Shown piece by piece: positions 46,989 through 56,415 of a DNA stretch of 64,000 nt. Made by a program: the position numbers and the translations under genes. The notes below the pieces were generated by a model. The model saw only the letters and a list, made by a program, of their open reading frames with translations. It searched no databases and had not been told where the DNA came from. Each line of letters starts with the position of its first letter. Positions within the stretch are counted from its first letter, which is position 1. Origin of the DNA: Pseudaquabacterium pictum (lineage in GTDB: Bacteria; Pseudomonadota; Gammaproteobacteria; Burkholderiales; Burkholderiaceae_C); NCBI RefSeq assembly GCF_005403045.1, contig NZ_BJCL01000001.1:682001-746000 (forward strand). Reading direction: 5' to 3'.

Positions 46989-48644
46989 ATGCCCGACACC
47001 GCCCACACCTTGGATGCCCTGCTGGCCGGCCCGCTGGCCCGCCAGCCCGATGCCACCGCCATCACCACGGTCGACCCCGAGACCGGTGCCGAACAGGCGC
47101 TCAGCCGGCGCCAGTTCGACACCCTGGTCGGACGCGCGGCCGTCTGGCTGCAGGACCAGGGCGTGGCCCAGGGCGACACCGTGGCGCTGTGGCTGGTCAA
47201 CCGGCTGGACTGGCTGGTGCTGCACCTGGCCCTGGCCCGGCTGGGCGCGGCGGTGCTGACGGTCAACACCCGCTACCGCGGCGCCGAGGTGTCGCACCTG
47301 CTGGCGCAGGCGCGGCCCCGCCTGCTGGTGCTGCAGCAGCATTTCCGCCGCATCGACTTCGGCGCGGTGCTGCAGGAGATCGACCCCGCCAGCGCCGCCA
47401 GCCTGCAACAGGTGGTGGTGGTGGACGCCGGCGCCGAAGGCGCTGCCGGTGCGCGCCAGTTGCCGGCCACGCTGCTCGGCCGGCCCACCTGGCGCTTCGA
47501 CCTGGCCAGCCTGCCGGCGGGCCGCTGCCTGGCGATGGCCGACAGCCAGGCCGCGCCGGACGACCCCGCCATCCTGTTCACCACTTCGGGCACCACCAGC
47601 GGCCCGAAGCTGGTGGTGCACACCCAGCGCACCGTCAGCCTGCATGTGCAGCATGTCGCCCATGCGATGGGCTACCACGCCGACGGCGTGCGCCTGCTCG
47701 CCGCACTGCCCTTCGGCGGCACCTTCGGCTACGTGTCGATGCTGGCGGCGCTGGCCGCCGGCAAGCCGGTGGTGGCGCCACACACCTTCGACGCGGTGGA
47801 AGCCGCGCGCCTGCTGGTGGCCCACCGCATCACCCACTGCTTCGGCAGCGACGAGATGTTCGAGGCCCTGCTCGCCCAGGCGCCCGATGCCCGGGCCGTG
47901 CCGGCCTACCCGCATCTGCGGCTATGCGGCTTTGCGGCCTTCCGCGCCGGGGCGGCAGCGGTGGCGGCGGACTGCATTGCCCGCGGCATGCCGCTGGCCG
48001 GGCTGTACGGCTCCAGCGAGGTGCATGCGCTGTTCGCCATCCAGGGCCTGGACCGCCCGCTGGCCGAGCGGCTGGAGGGTGGCGGCATGCCGGTCAACCC
48101 CGATGCGGCCATCCGGGTGCGCGATGCCGAGTCGGGTGCCCTGCTGCCGCCCGGCGCCACCGGGCTGCTGGAGTTCCGCGCACCCAGCAACTTCAGCGGC
48201 TACCTGGCCAACCCCGAGGCCACCGCCCGTGCCATCGATGCCGAGGGCTGGTTCAGCAGCGGCGACATCGGCCAGCTGCGCGCCGACGGCAGCTTCGTCT
48301 ACCTGACGCGTGCGGGCGACGCGATCCGACTGGGCGGCTACCTCACCGCGCCGGCCGAGATCGAGGAAGTGCTGACCGCCCAGCCCGGCGTGGCAGCGGC
48401 CCAGGTGGTGGCAGTGGATCTGGACGGCAAGGCCCGGGCGGTGGCCTTTGCCATCGCCGCGCCGGGTGCAGCGCCCGACAGCGCCGCGCTACTGCAGGCG
48501 GTGCGCGACAGGCTGGCCGCCTACAAGGTGCCGGCGCGCCTGTGGTGGGTGGAGGCCTTTCCGGTGGTGCACAGCGCCAACGGCACCAAGATCCAGCGCA
48601 CCCGGCTGCGCGACATGGCGCAGGCCCGGCTGGCGGCCGAGTAG
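46989..48644 (+). CDS. AMP-dependent acyl-CoA synthetase/ligase
   Basis: A 551-residue member of the ANL superfamily that activates a carboxylic acid as acyl-adenylate and transfers it to CoA. The ATP P-loop is TTSGTTSGPK near residues 198-207. The adenine motif is GLYGSSEVHALF near residue 340, the hinge is FSSGDIGQLRADGSFVYLTRAGDAIRLGG (Asp at residue 423 area), and the catalytic lysine is in NGTKIQRTRLR near the C-terminus. It is similar in size to medium-/long-chain and benzoate-type ligases. The substrate cannot be assigned. The flanking genes (thioredoxin, arsA) give no metabolic clue. Confidence 0.9.
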   Translation: MPDTAHTLDALLAGPLARQPDATAITTVDPETGAEQALSRRQFDTLVGRAAVWLQDQGVAQGDTVALWLVNRLDWLVLHLALARLGAAVLTVNTRYRGAEVSHLLAQARPRLLVLQQHFRRIDFGAVLQEIDPASAASLQQVVVVDAGAEGAAGARQLPATLLGRPTWRFDLASLPAGRCLAMADSQAAPDDPAILFTTSGTTSGPKLVVHTQRTVSLHVQHVAHAMGYHADGVRLLAALPFGGTFGYVSMLAALAAGKPVVAPHTFDAVEAARLLVAHRITHCFGSDEMFEALLAQAPDARAVPAYPHLRLCGFAAFRAGAAAVAADCIARGMPLAGLYGSSEVHALFAIQGLDRPLAERLEGGGMPVNPDAAIRVRDAESGALLPPGATGLLEFRAPSNFSGYLANPEATARAIDAEGWFSSGDIGQLRADGSFVYLTRAGDAIRLGGYLTAPAEIEEVLTAQPGVAAAQVVAVDLDGKARAVAFAIAAPGAAPDSAALLQAVRDRLAAYKVPARLWWVEAFPVVHSANGTKIQRTRLRDMAQARLAAE

Positions 48645-48753
48645 CCCCGGGCGTTCGGTGGTGAACAGACGCCGCGTGGCCGCACCGTCAGGCTGATCGC
48701 GGTCAAGCTGGCACCCGGCCAGAGGGCGCACAGTTCCCTCGGAGGGCCAGCAG

Positions 48754-50613
48754 ATGAACATCCAGGTTGCGGAATTGAACGGCAGCAGGCGCGGCAGCAC
48801 AGACGAGACCACCACGGTCGCGGGCCCGGACGGCATCGGGTTCCTGCAGCACCCGACGCGGCACCTCTTCTTCACCGGCAAGGGCGGCGTGGGCAAGACA
48901 TCGCTGTCGGCCGCCGCGTCGCTGGCGCTGGCCGACGCCGGCCGGCGGGTACTGCTGGTCAGCACCGATGCCGCATCCAACCTCGACGAGATGCTCGGCA
49001 TCACGCTGCGCAACACGCCGGTGCCGGTGCCCGGCGCGCCGGGCCTGTCGGTGCTGAACATCGATCCCGACAACGCCGCAGCCGCCTACCGCCAGCGGGT
49101 GCTGGCGCAGATGGGGCCGCAGGCCAGCGAGGAGGAACTGTCCACGGTGCGGGAGCAACTCTCCGGCGCCTGCACGACCGAGATCGCGTCCTTCGACGAG
49201 TTCTCGTCGCTGCTCGCCGACGCGTCAGCGGCCTGGGACCACATCGTCTTCGACACCGCCCCCACCGGGCACACCTTGCGCCTGCTGAGCCTGCCCAAGG
49301 CCTGGTCGGGCTTCCTGGACGGCAACGACCGCGGCGCCTCCTGCCTCGGGCCGCACTCGGGCCTGAAGATGCAGGAAGCCCGGTTCCAGGCCGCGTTGGC
49401 CGCCCTGGGTGACCCGGCCCGGACCACCGTGGTGCTGGTGACCCGGCCCGACCGCGGCGCCATCGCCGAGGCGGCCCGCACCTCGGTCGAGCTGCAGGCC
49501 CTGGGCCTGGGCAACCAGCGCCTGGCGATCAACGGCGTCTTCCACGCCAGCGACCGCAGCGACGCGGTGGCCAGCGCCATCGAGGACCTGGGCCAGCAGG
49601 CCCTGGACAGCATGCCCGCAGCGCTGCGCGCCCTGCCTCAGGACCAGGTGCTGCTGCGTGGCTTCGATACCGTCGGCCTGCCGGCGCTGCGGGCCCTGCT
49701 GGACCCGCGCGCCACGCCACCCGCCGCGCCAGCCGTGCTGCCGGCGGCAGCCTCCGATGCCCTCCCGGGCCTGGACGCGCTGGCCGACGACCTGGCTGCC
49801 GCCGGCCACGGGCTGGTCATGGTGATGGGCAAAGGCGGCGTGGGCAAGACCACCATCGCAGCGGCCCTGGCCATCGGGCTGGTGCAGCGCGGCAAGACGG
49901 TGCACCTGAGCACCACCGACCCCGCAGCCCACCTCGCTGGCACGCTGAACGGCGACCTGCCGGGCCTGCGGGTGAGCCGCATCGACCCGAAGGTCGAGAC
50001 CCAGCGCTACATCGAAAAGATCCTCGCCGCGAAGTCGCCCCAGCTCGACGCGCAGGCGCAGGCGCTGCTGCTGGAAGACCTGCAATCGCCGTGCACCGAG
50101 GAGGTGGCGGTGTTCCACGCCTTCTCGCACATCGTCGGCGAGGGCCGCAGCGCCTTCGTCGTGCTGGACACCGCACCCACCGGCCACTCGATGCTGCTGA
50201 TGGACGCGACCGGCGCGTACCACCGGCAGATGACGCGCGCCTTCGAGGGCCATGGCGCGGGGCGCGTGATCACGCCGCTGATGCGGCTGCAGGATGCGGC
50301 CTACACGAAGATCATCCTGGTCACGCTGCCGGAGGTGACGCCGGTGTCGCAGGCCGCCGCCCTGCAGGACGACCTGCGCCGCGCCCGCATCGAACCCCAT
50401 GCCTGGGTGCTGAACAAGAGCGTGCTGGCGGCCGGCACGCACGATCCCCTGCTGCAGGCCCGGCTGGCGGGCGAGCGCCGGCAGATCACGCGCCTGACCG
50501 CCGGCCTGGCCCGGCGGCTCTACGCGCTGCCCTGGCTGGCCACGCCACCGGTCGGGCTGGATGCCTTGGCGGCGCTGGCGCGCGCGCCCATCGAGGGCAC
50601 GGCATCGGCATGA
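48754..50613 (+). CDS. arsA: Tandem ArsA ATPase (arsenite-pump-type), orphan
   Basis: A 619-residue protein with two homologous ATPase halves, as in plasmid R773 ArsA (583 residues). The P-loops are GKGGVGKTS at 42-50 and GKGGVGKTT at 359-367, and both halves have DTAPTGH signal sequences. All three metalloid-binding cysteines have counterparts: Cys140 (SGACTTEIASFDEF), Cys197 (GASCLGPHSG) and Cys447 (LQSPCTEEVAVFHAF). The 29-residue N-terminal extension precedes the canonical start. GGAGGG lies 7 bases before the ATG. No arsB, arsD, arsR or arsC is near, so the pump it normally drives is absent from the window. Metalloid extrusion is inferred from the cysteines. Confidence 0.93.
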   Translation: MNIQVAELNGSRRGSTDETTTVAGPDGIGFLQHPTRHLFFTGKGGVGKTSLSAAASLALADAGRRVLLVSTDAASNLDEMLGITLRNTPVPVPGAPGLSVLNIDPDNAAAAYRQRVLAQMGPQASEEELSTVREQLSGACTTEIASFDEFSSLLADASAAWDHIVFDTAPTGHTLRLLSLPKAWSGFLDGNDRGASCLGPHSGLKMQEARFQAALAALGDPARTTVVLVTRPDRGAIAEAARTSVELQALGLGNQRLAINGVFHASDRSDAVASAIEDLGQQALDSMPAALRALPQDQVLLRGFDTVGLPALRALLDPRATPPAAPAVLPAAASDALPGLDALADDLAAAGHGLVMVMGKGGVGKTTIAAALAIGLVQRGKTVHLSTTDPAAHLAGTLNGDLPGLRVSRIDPKVETQRYIEKILAAKSPQLDAQAQALLLEDLQSPCTEEVAVFHAFSHIVGEGRSAFVVLDTAPTGHSMLLMDATGAYHRQMTRAFEGHGAGRVITPLMRLQDAAYTKIILVTLPEVTPVSQAAALQDDLRRARIEPHAWVLNKSVLAAGTHDPLLQARLAGERRQITRLTAGLARRLYALPWLATPPVGLDALAALARAPIEGTASA

Positions 50614-50650
50614 TGCTGCAGGAGGTGGCGCACCGGTGCGCTGCGGGCAT

Positions 50651-50678
50651 GGCGTTATATCGCGCAGAATACAGCGCC
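50651..50678 (+). promoter_or_regulatory. Candidate ModE operator
   Basis: GGCGTTATAT (50651-50660) and ATACAGCGCC (50669-50678) form an inverted repeat (half-site GGCGnTnTAT) with an 8-base spacer. This resembles the E. coli ModE site, which is built from CGnTATAT-type half-sites. It lies 25 bases upstream of the modE ATG, where a bound repressor would block the modE-modABC transcript. Confidence 0.55.
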
Positions 50679-50703
50679 AGCACGCCCTGCCGACCGCCAC
50701 CCC

Positions 50704-51528
50704 ATGCCCACCCGACGCCAGCCACCCCGCCTCACCGGCCGCCTGGAGATCAGCACCGCGCTGGGCAACTTCCTGGGTGACACCCGTGTGCGCCTGCTCG
50801 AGGCGATCGGCCAGCACGGCTCGATCTCGCAGGCGGCCAGGCATGTGCCGCTGTCCTACAAGGCCGCCTGGGATGCGGTGGATGCGATGAACAACCTGGC
50901 CGACCAGCCGCTGGTGGCCCGCACCACCGGCGGCCGCGCCGGCGGCGGCACGGTGCTGACCGAGCATGGCCGCCGGGTGGTGGCCATGTACCGCGCGGTG
51001 GAGGCCGAGCACCAGCAGTCGCTGGACCGCCTGGCCGGCCAGCTGGCCGACGCGCCCGGCGGCGATGTGCCGGCCTTCCAGCGCCTGCTGCGGCGCATGG
51101 CGGTGCGCACCAGCGCGCGCAACCAGTTCGCCGGCACGGTGCGCAGCCTGCGCGGCGGCCCGGTGGACGTGGAAGTGCTGGTGCGGCTGGACGACACGCT
51201 CGAGCTGGCCGCGGTGGTCACCCACACGGCGGCCGAGGCCTTGGGCCTGGCCGTCGGCAGCGAGGTGCTGGTGCTGGTGCAAGCCTCGGCACTGCTGCTG
51301 CTGACCGATCCCGCGCTGCGCATCAGCGCGCGCAACCAGCTGTGGGGCACGGTCAGCCGCATCGTCACCGGGCCGGTGAATGCCGAGATCACGCTCGACC
51401 TGGGCGCCGGCCGCAGCGCCACCGCGGTGGTCACGCAGGAGTCGGTGGCCAGCCTGGGCCTGGCAGAGGGCGTGCGCGCCTGCGCCGCGTTCAAGGTGTC
51501 GAGCGTGATCCTGGCGGTGATCGATTGA
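50704..51528 (+). CDS. modE: Molybdate-responsive transcriptional regulator
   Basis: DNA-binding repressor/activator that binds molybdate and controls its uptake. The 274 residues match E. coli ModE (262): an N-terminal winged helix at residues 15-100 (LLEAIGQHGSISQAARHVPL, SYKAAWDAVDAMNN), then two molybdate-binding TOBE/MOP domains beginning with TSARNQFAGTV near residue 138 and ISARNQLWGTV near residue 209. It precedes modABC by 32 bases in the same direction, so it is likely co-transcribed and autoregulated. Confidence 0.95.
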   Translation: MPTRRQPPRLTGRLEISTALGNFLGDTRVRLLEAIGQHGSISQAARHVPLSYKAAWDAVDAMNNLADQPLVARTTGGRAGGGTVLTEHGRRVVAMYRAVEAEHQQSLDRLAGQLADAPGGDVPAFQRLLRRMAVRTSARNQFAGTVRSLRGGPVDVEVLVRLDDTLELAAVVTHTAAEALGLAVGSEVLVLVQASALLLLTDPALRISARNQLWGTVSRIVTGPVNAEITLDLGAGRSATAVVTQESVASLGLAEGVRACAAFKVSSVILAVID

Positions 51529-51560
51529 CGCCCGCCCGCCGCGCCCTGCCAGGAGCCTGC

Positions 51561-52325
51561 ATGCCGGCCATGCCGCACCTGTGGCGCACGTCGGTCCTGG
51601 CCATCGCCTGCCTGCTGGCCACAGACAGCGCCCATGCCGGTGACGTGACGGTGGCCGTGGCCGCCAACTTCGCCGGGCCGATGGCCCGCATCGCCGAAGG
51701 CTTCACCGCCGCCACCGGCCACACCGTCAAGACCTCGGCCGGGCCCACCGGCAAGTTCTACAGCCAGATCCTCCAGGGCGCGCCGTTCGAGGTGCTGGTC
51801 GCCGCGGACGACGAGACGCCGAAGAAGCTGATCGCCGAAGGCCATGCGGTGGCCGGCAGCAGCTTCACCTATGCCATCGGCGTGCTGGTGCTGTGGAGCG
51901 CCCGGCCCGGCGTCGTGGATGACCAGGGCGCGGTGCTGGCCAGCGGCAGGTTCAACAAGCTGGCGGTGGCCAACCCCAAGCTGGCGCCCTACGGCGCGGC
52001 CGCGCTGCAGGTGATCCAGGCCCGCGGCCTGGGTGATGCGATCACGCCGAAGCTGGTGACGGGCGAGAGCATTGCCCAGACCTACCAGTTCGTGTTCACC
52101 GGCAATGCCGACCTGGGCTTCGTGGCGCTGTCGCAGGTGGTGGTGCCCGGCAAGCCGGTCACCGGCTCGTTCTGGCGCGTGCCGTCCAGCCTGCACAGCG
52201 AGATCCGCCAGGATGCGGTGCTGCTGAAGGCAGGCGCCAGCAACCCCGCCGCCAAGGCGCTGCTGGCCTATCTGCAGTCGCCAGCGGCCAAGGCGGTGAT
52301 CCAGTCCCACGGCTACGGCGGCTGA
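51561..52325 (+). CDS. modA: Molybdate-binding periplasmic protein
   Basis: Periplasmic binding protein for molybdate/tungstate. The 254 residues include a signal peptide (LAIACLLATDSAHA). The mature domain begins DVTVAVAANFAGPMARIAEGF, with the conserved oxyanion-contact residues in SAGPTGKFYSQILQGAPFEVLVAADDE, and ends with SPAAKAVIQSHGYGG as usual. AGGAG is 5 bases before the ATG. It feeds the ModB permease encoded 7 bases downstream. Confidence 0.95.
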   Translation: MPAMPHLWRTSVLAIACLLATDSAHAGDVTVAVAANFAGPMARIAEGFTAATGHTVKTSAGPTGKFYSQILQGAPFEVLVAADDETPKKLIAEGHAVAGSSFTYAIGVLVLWSARPGVVDDQGAVLASGRFNKLAVANPKLAPYGAAALQVIQARGLGDAITPKLVTGESIAQTYQFVFTGNADLGFVALSQVVVPGKPVTGSFWRVPSSLHSEIRQDAVLLKAGASNPAAKALLAYLQSPAAKAVIQSHGYGG

Positions 52326-52332
52326 CCCGGGC

Positions 52333-53028
52333 ATGGACGCCGCCACCTGGACCGTCGTGCGCCTCACCGCCCAGCTGGCGGGGCTGACCACCGTGCTGCT
52401 GCTGCTGATCGGCACGCCGCTGGCCTGGTGGCTGGCACGCACCCGCTCGCCGGCCAAGCCGCTGCTGGCGGCGCTGGTGACCATGCCGCTGGTGCTGCCG
52501 CCGTCGGTGATCGGCTTCTACCTGCTGCTGATGATGGGGCCGAACGGGCCAGTGGGCCAGTTCACCGAGTGGCTGGGCCTGGGCCGGCTGCCGTTCACCT
52601 TCGGCGGCCTGGTGGTGGCCTCCGTCATCGCGTCGATGCCCTTCGTGGTGCAGCCGCTGCAGCAGGCCTTCGAGGCCATCCCCGAGCGCACGCTGGAAGC
52701 CGCCGCCACGCTGCGCGCCGGCCCGCTGGACCGCTTCTTCACCGTGGCCGTGCCACTGGCGCGGCCGGGCTTCGTCACCGCGAGCGTGCTGGGCTTCGCC
52801 CACACCGTGGGCGAGTTCGGCGTGGTGCTCATGATCGGCGGCAACATCCCCGGGCAGACGCGGGTGCTGTCGGTGGCGCTGTTCGAGCATGTGGAGGCGG
52901 CCGAGTTCGCCGCCGCCCACCGCCTGGCCGGCGGCATGGTGGTGTTCGCGCTGCTGGTGCTGGTGACGCTGTACCTGGCCAACCGCCCGCCTCGGGATGA
53001 CCGCGCCGACCCGGGGGGCGCCCGGTGA
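52333..53028 (+). CDS. modB: Molybdate ABC importer permease
   Basis: A 231-residue inner-membrane permease with five or six hydrophobic segments. GTPLAWWLARTRSPAKPLL and LPLVLPPSVIGFYLLL-like stretches are typical of ModB. The ATPase-contact EAA loop is TLEAAATLRAGPLDRFFTVAVP near residues 122-143, and GFAHTVGEFGVVLMIGGNIPG is a family hallmark. It overlaps modC by four bases (GTGA). Confidence 0.95.
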   Translation: MDAATWTVVRLTAQLAGLTTVLLLLIGTPLAWWLARTRSPAKPLLAALVTMPLVLPPSVIGFYLLLMMGPNGPVGQFTEWLGLGRLPFTFGGLVVASVIASMPFVVQPLQQAFEAIPERTLEAAATLRAGPLDRFFTVAVPLARPGFVTASVLGFAHTVGEFGVVLMIGGNIPGQTRVLSVALFEHVEAAEFAAAHRLAGGMVVFALLVLVTLYLANRPPRDDRADPGGAR

Positions 53029-54101
53029 TCGCGTCCCGGTTGCAGCTCGCCCGGCGCAGCTTCACGCTCGATGTCGACCTGCAGCTGCCAGGTCAGGGTG
53101 TCACCGCGCTGTTCGGCCCGTCGGGCTGCGGCAAGACCACGCTGCTGCGCGCGCTGGCCGGTCTGGAACGCGCTGCCGGCCGGGTGGCGTTGGGCGACGC
53201 CGTATGGCAGGACGATGCCCAGCGCCGCTTCGTGCCGCCGCACCAGCGGCCGCTGGGCTACGTGATCCAGGAGGCGGCGCTGTTTCCGCATCTCAGCGTG
53301 CAGGCCAACCTGGACTACGGCCGCCAACGCGCCGGCAGCGCCGCCCGGGCGTTTGCGCTGGATGCGGTGGTGGCGCTGCTGGGCATCGGCGCCCTGATGG
53401 ACCGGCGGCCGGCCACGCTGTCAGGCGGCGAGCGCCAGCGCGTGGCCATCGCCCGGGCCCTGGCCACCGCACCGCGCCTGCTGCTGATGGACGAGCCGCT
53501 GGCCGCGCTGGACGCGCCGCGCAAGGCCGAGATCCTGCCCTATCTGGAGCGGCTGCACCGCGAACTGGCCCTGCCCATCGTCTACGTGACCCATGCGATG
53601 GACGAGGTGGCCCGCCTGGCCGACCACCTGGTGCTGCTGGAGGCCGGCCGCGTGCGCGCCGCCGGCCCGCTGGCCGAACTGCTGGCCAGGCCCGATCTGC
53701 CGCTGGCCCGGCAGGACGAGGCCGGCGTGGTGCTCAGCGCCCGCGTCGACCAGCATGACCCTGCCTATGGCCTGACCCGGGTGGCCTTCGACGGCGGCAC
53801 GCTGTGGGTGGGCGAAACCGCCGCCGCGCCAGGCGAGGCGGTGCGGGCCCGGGTGCTGGCCCGCGATGTGAGCGTGGCGCGCCAGCGGCCGCAGGACACC
53901 AGCGTGCTCAATGTGCTGCCGGTGGTGCTGGACAGCGTGCAGGCCGACCGCAGCACCGCCCTGCTGCGCCTGCGCCTGGGCGGACCTGGAGGCGATCCGG
54001 TGTGGCTGCTGGCCCGCATCACCCGCCGCAGCGCCGACGCCCTGGCGCTGCAGCCCGGCGATGCGCTGTTCGCCCAGATCAAGGGCGTGGCGCTGATGTG
54101 A
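53025..54101 (+). CDS. modC: Molybdate ABC importer ATPase
   Basis: A 358-residue ATPase with Walker A GPSGCGKTT at 31-39, Q-loop VIQEAALFPHLS, signature LSGGERQR, Walker B LLLMDEPLAALD and switch YVTHAMDEVARLAD. The C-terminal TOBE/MOP domain (from about residue 290, with RQRPQDTSVLNVLPVVL) is the mark of ModC. The start is GTG 53025, overlapping the modB stop. It is the end of the mod operon; the next gene converges from the minus strand 10 bases away. Confidence 0.95.
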   Translation: MIASRLQLARRSFTLDVDLQLPGQGVTALFGPSGCGKTTLLRALAGLERAAGRVALGDAVWQDDAQRRFVPPHQRPLGYVIQEAALFPHLSVQANLDYGRQRAGSAARAFALDAVVALLGIGALMDRRPATLSGGERQRVAIARALATAPRLLLMDEPLAALDAPRKAEILPYLERLHRELALPIVYVTHAMDEVARLADHLVLLEAGRVRAAGPLAELLARPDLPLARQDEAGVVLSARVDQHDPAYGLTRVAFDGGTLWVGETAAAPGEAVRARVLARDVSVARQRPQDTSVLNVLPVVLDSVQADRSTALLRLRLGGPGGDPVWLLARITRRSADALALQPGDALFAQIKGVALM

Positions 54102-54111
54102 CGGCGGCCGG

Positions 54112-54942
54112 TCAGGCGCCGGGCTGCCGCGCAGCCCGGCAGGCCGCCAGGAAGTCCTGCAGGATCGGCCCGCCGTCCAGCTGCTGCGCATCCAGCTGGC
54201 GCAGCGCCAAGAATTCCGGATGCCACTGCATGCCGAACACGTACGACGGCCCGTCCCAGCGAATGGCCTCGACCTGGCCATCGGGCGCCTGCGCCTCCAC
54301 CACCATGCCGCGGCCCAGGGCCTTCACCGCCTGGTGGTGGATGGAGTTGATGGCCGCCTCGGCACGGCCCGGATACAGCGCGGCCAGCCGGCTGCCCGGC
54401 AGCAACCGCACCGGGTGCAGCAGCCGGTCGTAGCGGCTGCTGCAGACATGTTCCAGCGCCTGCGGCTGCTGGCTGGGGATGTCCTGCCACAGCGTGCCGC
54501 CAAAGGCCACGTTCAGCAGCTGGCAGCCACGGCAGATGCCCAGCACCGGCTTGCCGGCCTGCACGAAGCGCTGCACCAGGTCCAGCTCGTAGCGGTCGCG
54601 CACCGCATCGCCGGCCCAGTCAGGGTGCAGCGCTGTCTCGCCGTAGGTGGTCGGCGCCAGGTCGGCACCGCCCTGCAGCACCAGGCCGTCCAGCGCATCG
54701 GCGTAGCCGTGCAGGCTGAGGTCGCTGCGCTGCACGATGCTGTCGCGGTCCACCGCCGGGATCATCACCGCCAGCACCTGGGGCGACATCAGCCAGTGCG
54801 CCACCGATTGCTCCAGGTAGTGCAACGTGCGGGTCCACACGCCGCCCAGGTCCAGCACCGGGCTGGCCGGGTGGTAGATGCGGGCCGAGACGCCGATCAG
54901 CAGCGGGCGGGCCGTGCTGCCGGCCAGGGTGGCCGGGCTCAC
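54112..54942 (-). CDS. Peptidase C26 family class I glutamine amidotransferase-like hydrolase (PuuD-like)
   Basis: A 276-residue gamma-glutamyl hydrolase-type protein. The catalytic nucleophile is Cys137 ([16 protein letters not shown]), the active-site His-x-Glu is in QWHPEF near residue 246, and [13 protein letters not shown] and [13 protein letters not shown] are the usual conserved pieces. Relatives hydrolyse gamma-glutamyl-GABA in polyamine breakdown. The start is GTG 54942, because it overlaps the glgA stop (GTGA) and gives a full domain. It is therefore translationally coupled to glycogen synthase, which is an unexpected neighbour. The substrate is unknown. Confidence 0.88.
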   Translation of the reverse strand: MSPATLAGSTARPLLIGVSARIYHPASPVLDLGGVWTRTLHYLEQSVAHWLMSPQVLAVMIPAVDRDSIVQRSDLSLHGYADALDGLVLQGGADLAPTTYGETALHPDWAGDAVRDRYELDLVQRFVQAGKPVLGICRGCQLLNVAFGGTLWQDIPSQQPQALEHVCSSRYDRLLHPVRLLPGSRLAALYPGRAEAAINSIHHQAVKALGRGMVVEAQAPDGQVEAIRWDGPSYVFGMQWHPEFLALRQLDAQQLDGGPILQDFLAACRAARQPGA

Positions 54943-56405
54943 GCCACCAGGCCGCGCGGCGCTGCGGCGCGGGCGGCACGGGCCTGGGTGTACAGCGCCA
55001 GGTAGGCCTGGGCCGGGCCGGCCCAGGACAGCTCCTGTGCCATGCCGCGCCGCATCACCGTCTGCCAGGCCGCAACATCGCGCCGCAAGGCCTGGGCCCT
55101 GCGCACCGCGGCTTCGAAGGCGCCCGGCGTGGCCGCGTCGAAGACAAAGCCGGTGCGGTGCGCGGCATCGCCGTCGCTCACCGTGTCGGCCAGGCCGCCC
55201 ACCCGCCGCACCACCGGCGGCGTGCCGTAGCGCAGGCCGTACAGCTGGGTCAGCCCGCAGGGTTCGAAGCGCGAGGGCACGGCGATCACGTCGGCGCCGG
55301 CCACCATCGCGTGGGCACGCTGCTCGTCGTAGCCGATGCGCACCGCCACCCGGCCCGGGTGGGCCTGCGCCGCCATCTGGAAGGCCACCTCCAGAGCCGG
55401 CTCGCCGGTGCCCTGCACCGCGAACTGCACGCCGTCGGCCACCAGCGCCGGCAGCGCCGCCAGCACCAGGTCCAGGCCCTTCTGGGCGGTGAGCCGGCTC
55501 ACCACCGTCAGCAGCAGGGCATCGGGGTCGGCCTCCAGCCCCAGCGCAGCCTGCAGCGCCTGGCGGCAGGCCCACTTGCCGGACAGGCGGTCGGCGTCGT
55601 AGCGCTGGGCGATGGCCGGGTCGGCCGCCGGGCTCCACACCGCCTCGTCGATGCCGTTGAGGATGCCGCTCACATCGCTGCCACGGCCGCGGATCACGCC
55701 GTCCAGGCCGCAGCCGAACTCATGGGTGGCGATCTCGCGGGCATAGCTGGGGCTGACGGTCGTCACCTTGTCGGCGAACTTCAGCCCCGCCTTCATGAAC
55801 GACAGCTGGCCGTGGTACTCCAGCCCGGCCGGCGACATGAAGCGCGAGCTCATGCCCAGCAGCGCCCAGTCATGGTGGGGAAACAGGCCCTGGAAGGCCA
55901 GGTTGTGCACGGTGTAGACCGAGGCGGCCTGCGTGGCCGGATGGTCGGCGATGTAGGCGCAGGCCATCGCGGCGTGCCAGTCATGCGCGTGCACGACATC
56001 GGGCACCCAGGCCGGGTCGGCATCGTCGGCGGCCAGGTGGGCAGCCACCCAGCCCAGCAGGGCGAAGCGGCGCAGGTTGTCGGGCCATTCCTGGCCGTCG
56101 GCCGCCTGGTAGGGGCCGCCGGGGCGGCGGTAGAGGTGGGGCGCGTCGACCACATAGACCGGCAGCTGGGTGCCCGGCATGCGGCCCAGCAGCAGCCGCA
56201 CCCGCAGCGCGCCGAAGCAGCTGCCGATGTCGACCACGGTGCGGGCCGACTGCACCGCATCCAGGATCGCCGGCAGCCCCGGCAGCAGCAGCCGCACATC
56301 GGCGCCCGCCTCGGCCAGCGCGGGCGGCAGCGCCGCCGTCACATCGGCCAACCCACCCGTCTTGACCAGCGGATAGACCTCCGCCGCCACATGCAAAACC
56401 TTCAT
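54939..56405 (-). CDS. glgA: Glycogen synthase (ADP-glucose, GT5)
   Basis: Transfers glucose from ADP-glucose to the non-reducing end of glycogen. The product has 488 residues, close to the bacterial norm (477). The ADP-glucose motif KTGGLADV is at 15-22, [17 protein letters not shown]-like and [10 protein letters not shown] follow, and the C-terminal Rossmann domain has [14 protein letters not shown] and [18 protein letters not shown] with the catalytic glutamate. It lies 10 bases after glgC on the same strand, so glgC-glgA is an operon, and overlaps the peptidase C26 gene. Confidence 0.96.
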   Translation of the reverse strand: MKVLHVAAEVYPLVKTGGLADVTAALPPALAEAGADVRLLLPGLPAILDAVQSARTVVDIGSCFGALRVRLLLGRMPGTQLPVYVVDAPHLYRRPGGPYQAADGQEWPDNLRRFALLGWVAAHLAADDADPAWVPDVVHAHDWHAAMACAYIADHPATQAASVYTVHNLAFQGLFPHHDWALLGMSSRFMSPAGLEYHGQLSFMKAGLKFADKVTTVSPSYAREIATHEFGCGLDGVIRGRGSDVSGILNGIDEAVWSPAADPAIAQRYDADRLSGKWACRQALQAALGLEADPDALLLTVVSRLTAQKGLDLVLAALPALVADGVQFAVQGTGEPALEVAFQMAAQAHPGRVAVRIGYDEQRAHAMVAGADVIAVPSRFEPCGLTQLYGLRYGTPPVVRRVGGLADTVSDGDAAHRTGFVFDAATPGAFEAAVRRAQALRRDVAAWQTVMRRGMAQELSWAGPAQAYLALYTQARAARAAAPRGLVA

Positions 56406-56415
56406 GCAAATCCGA

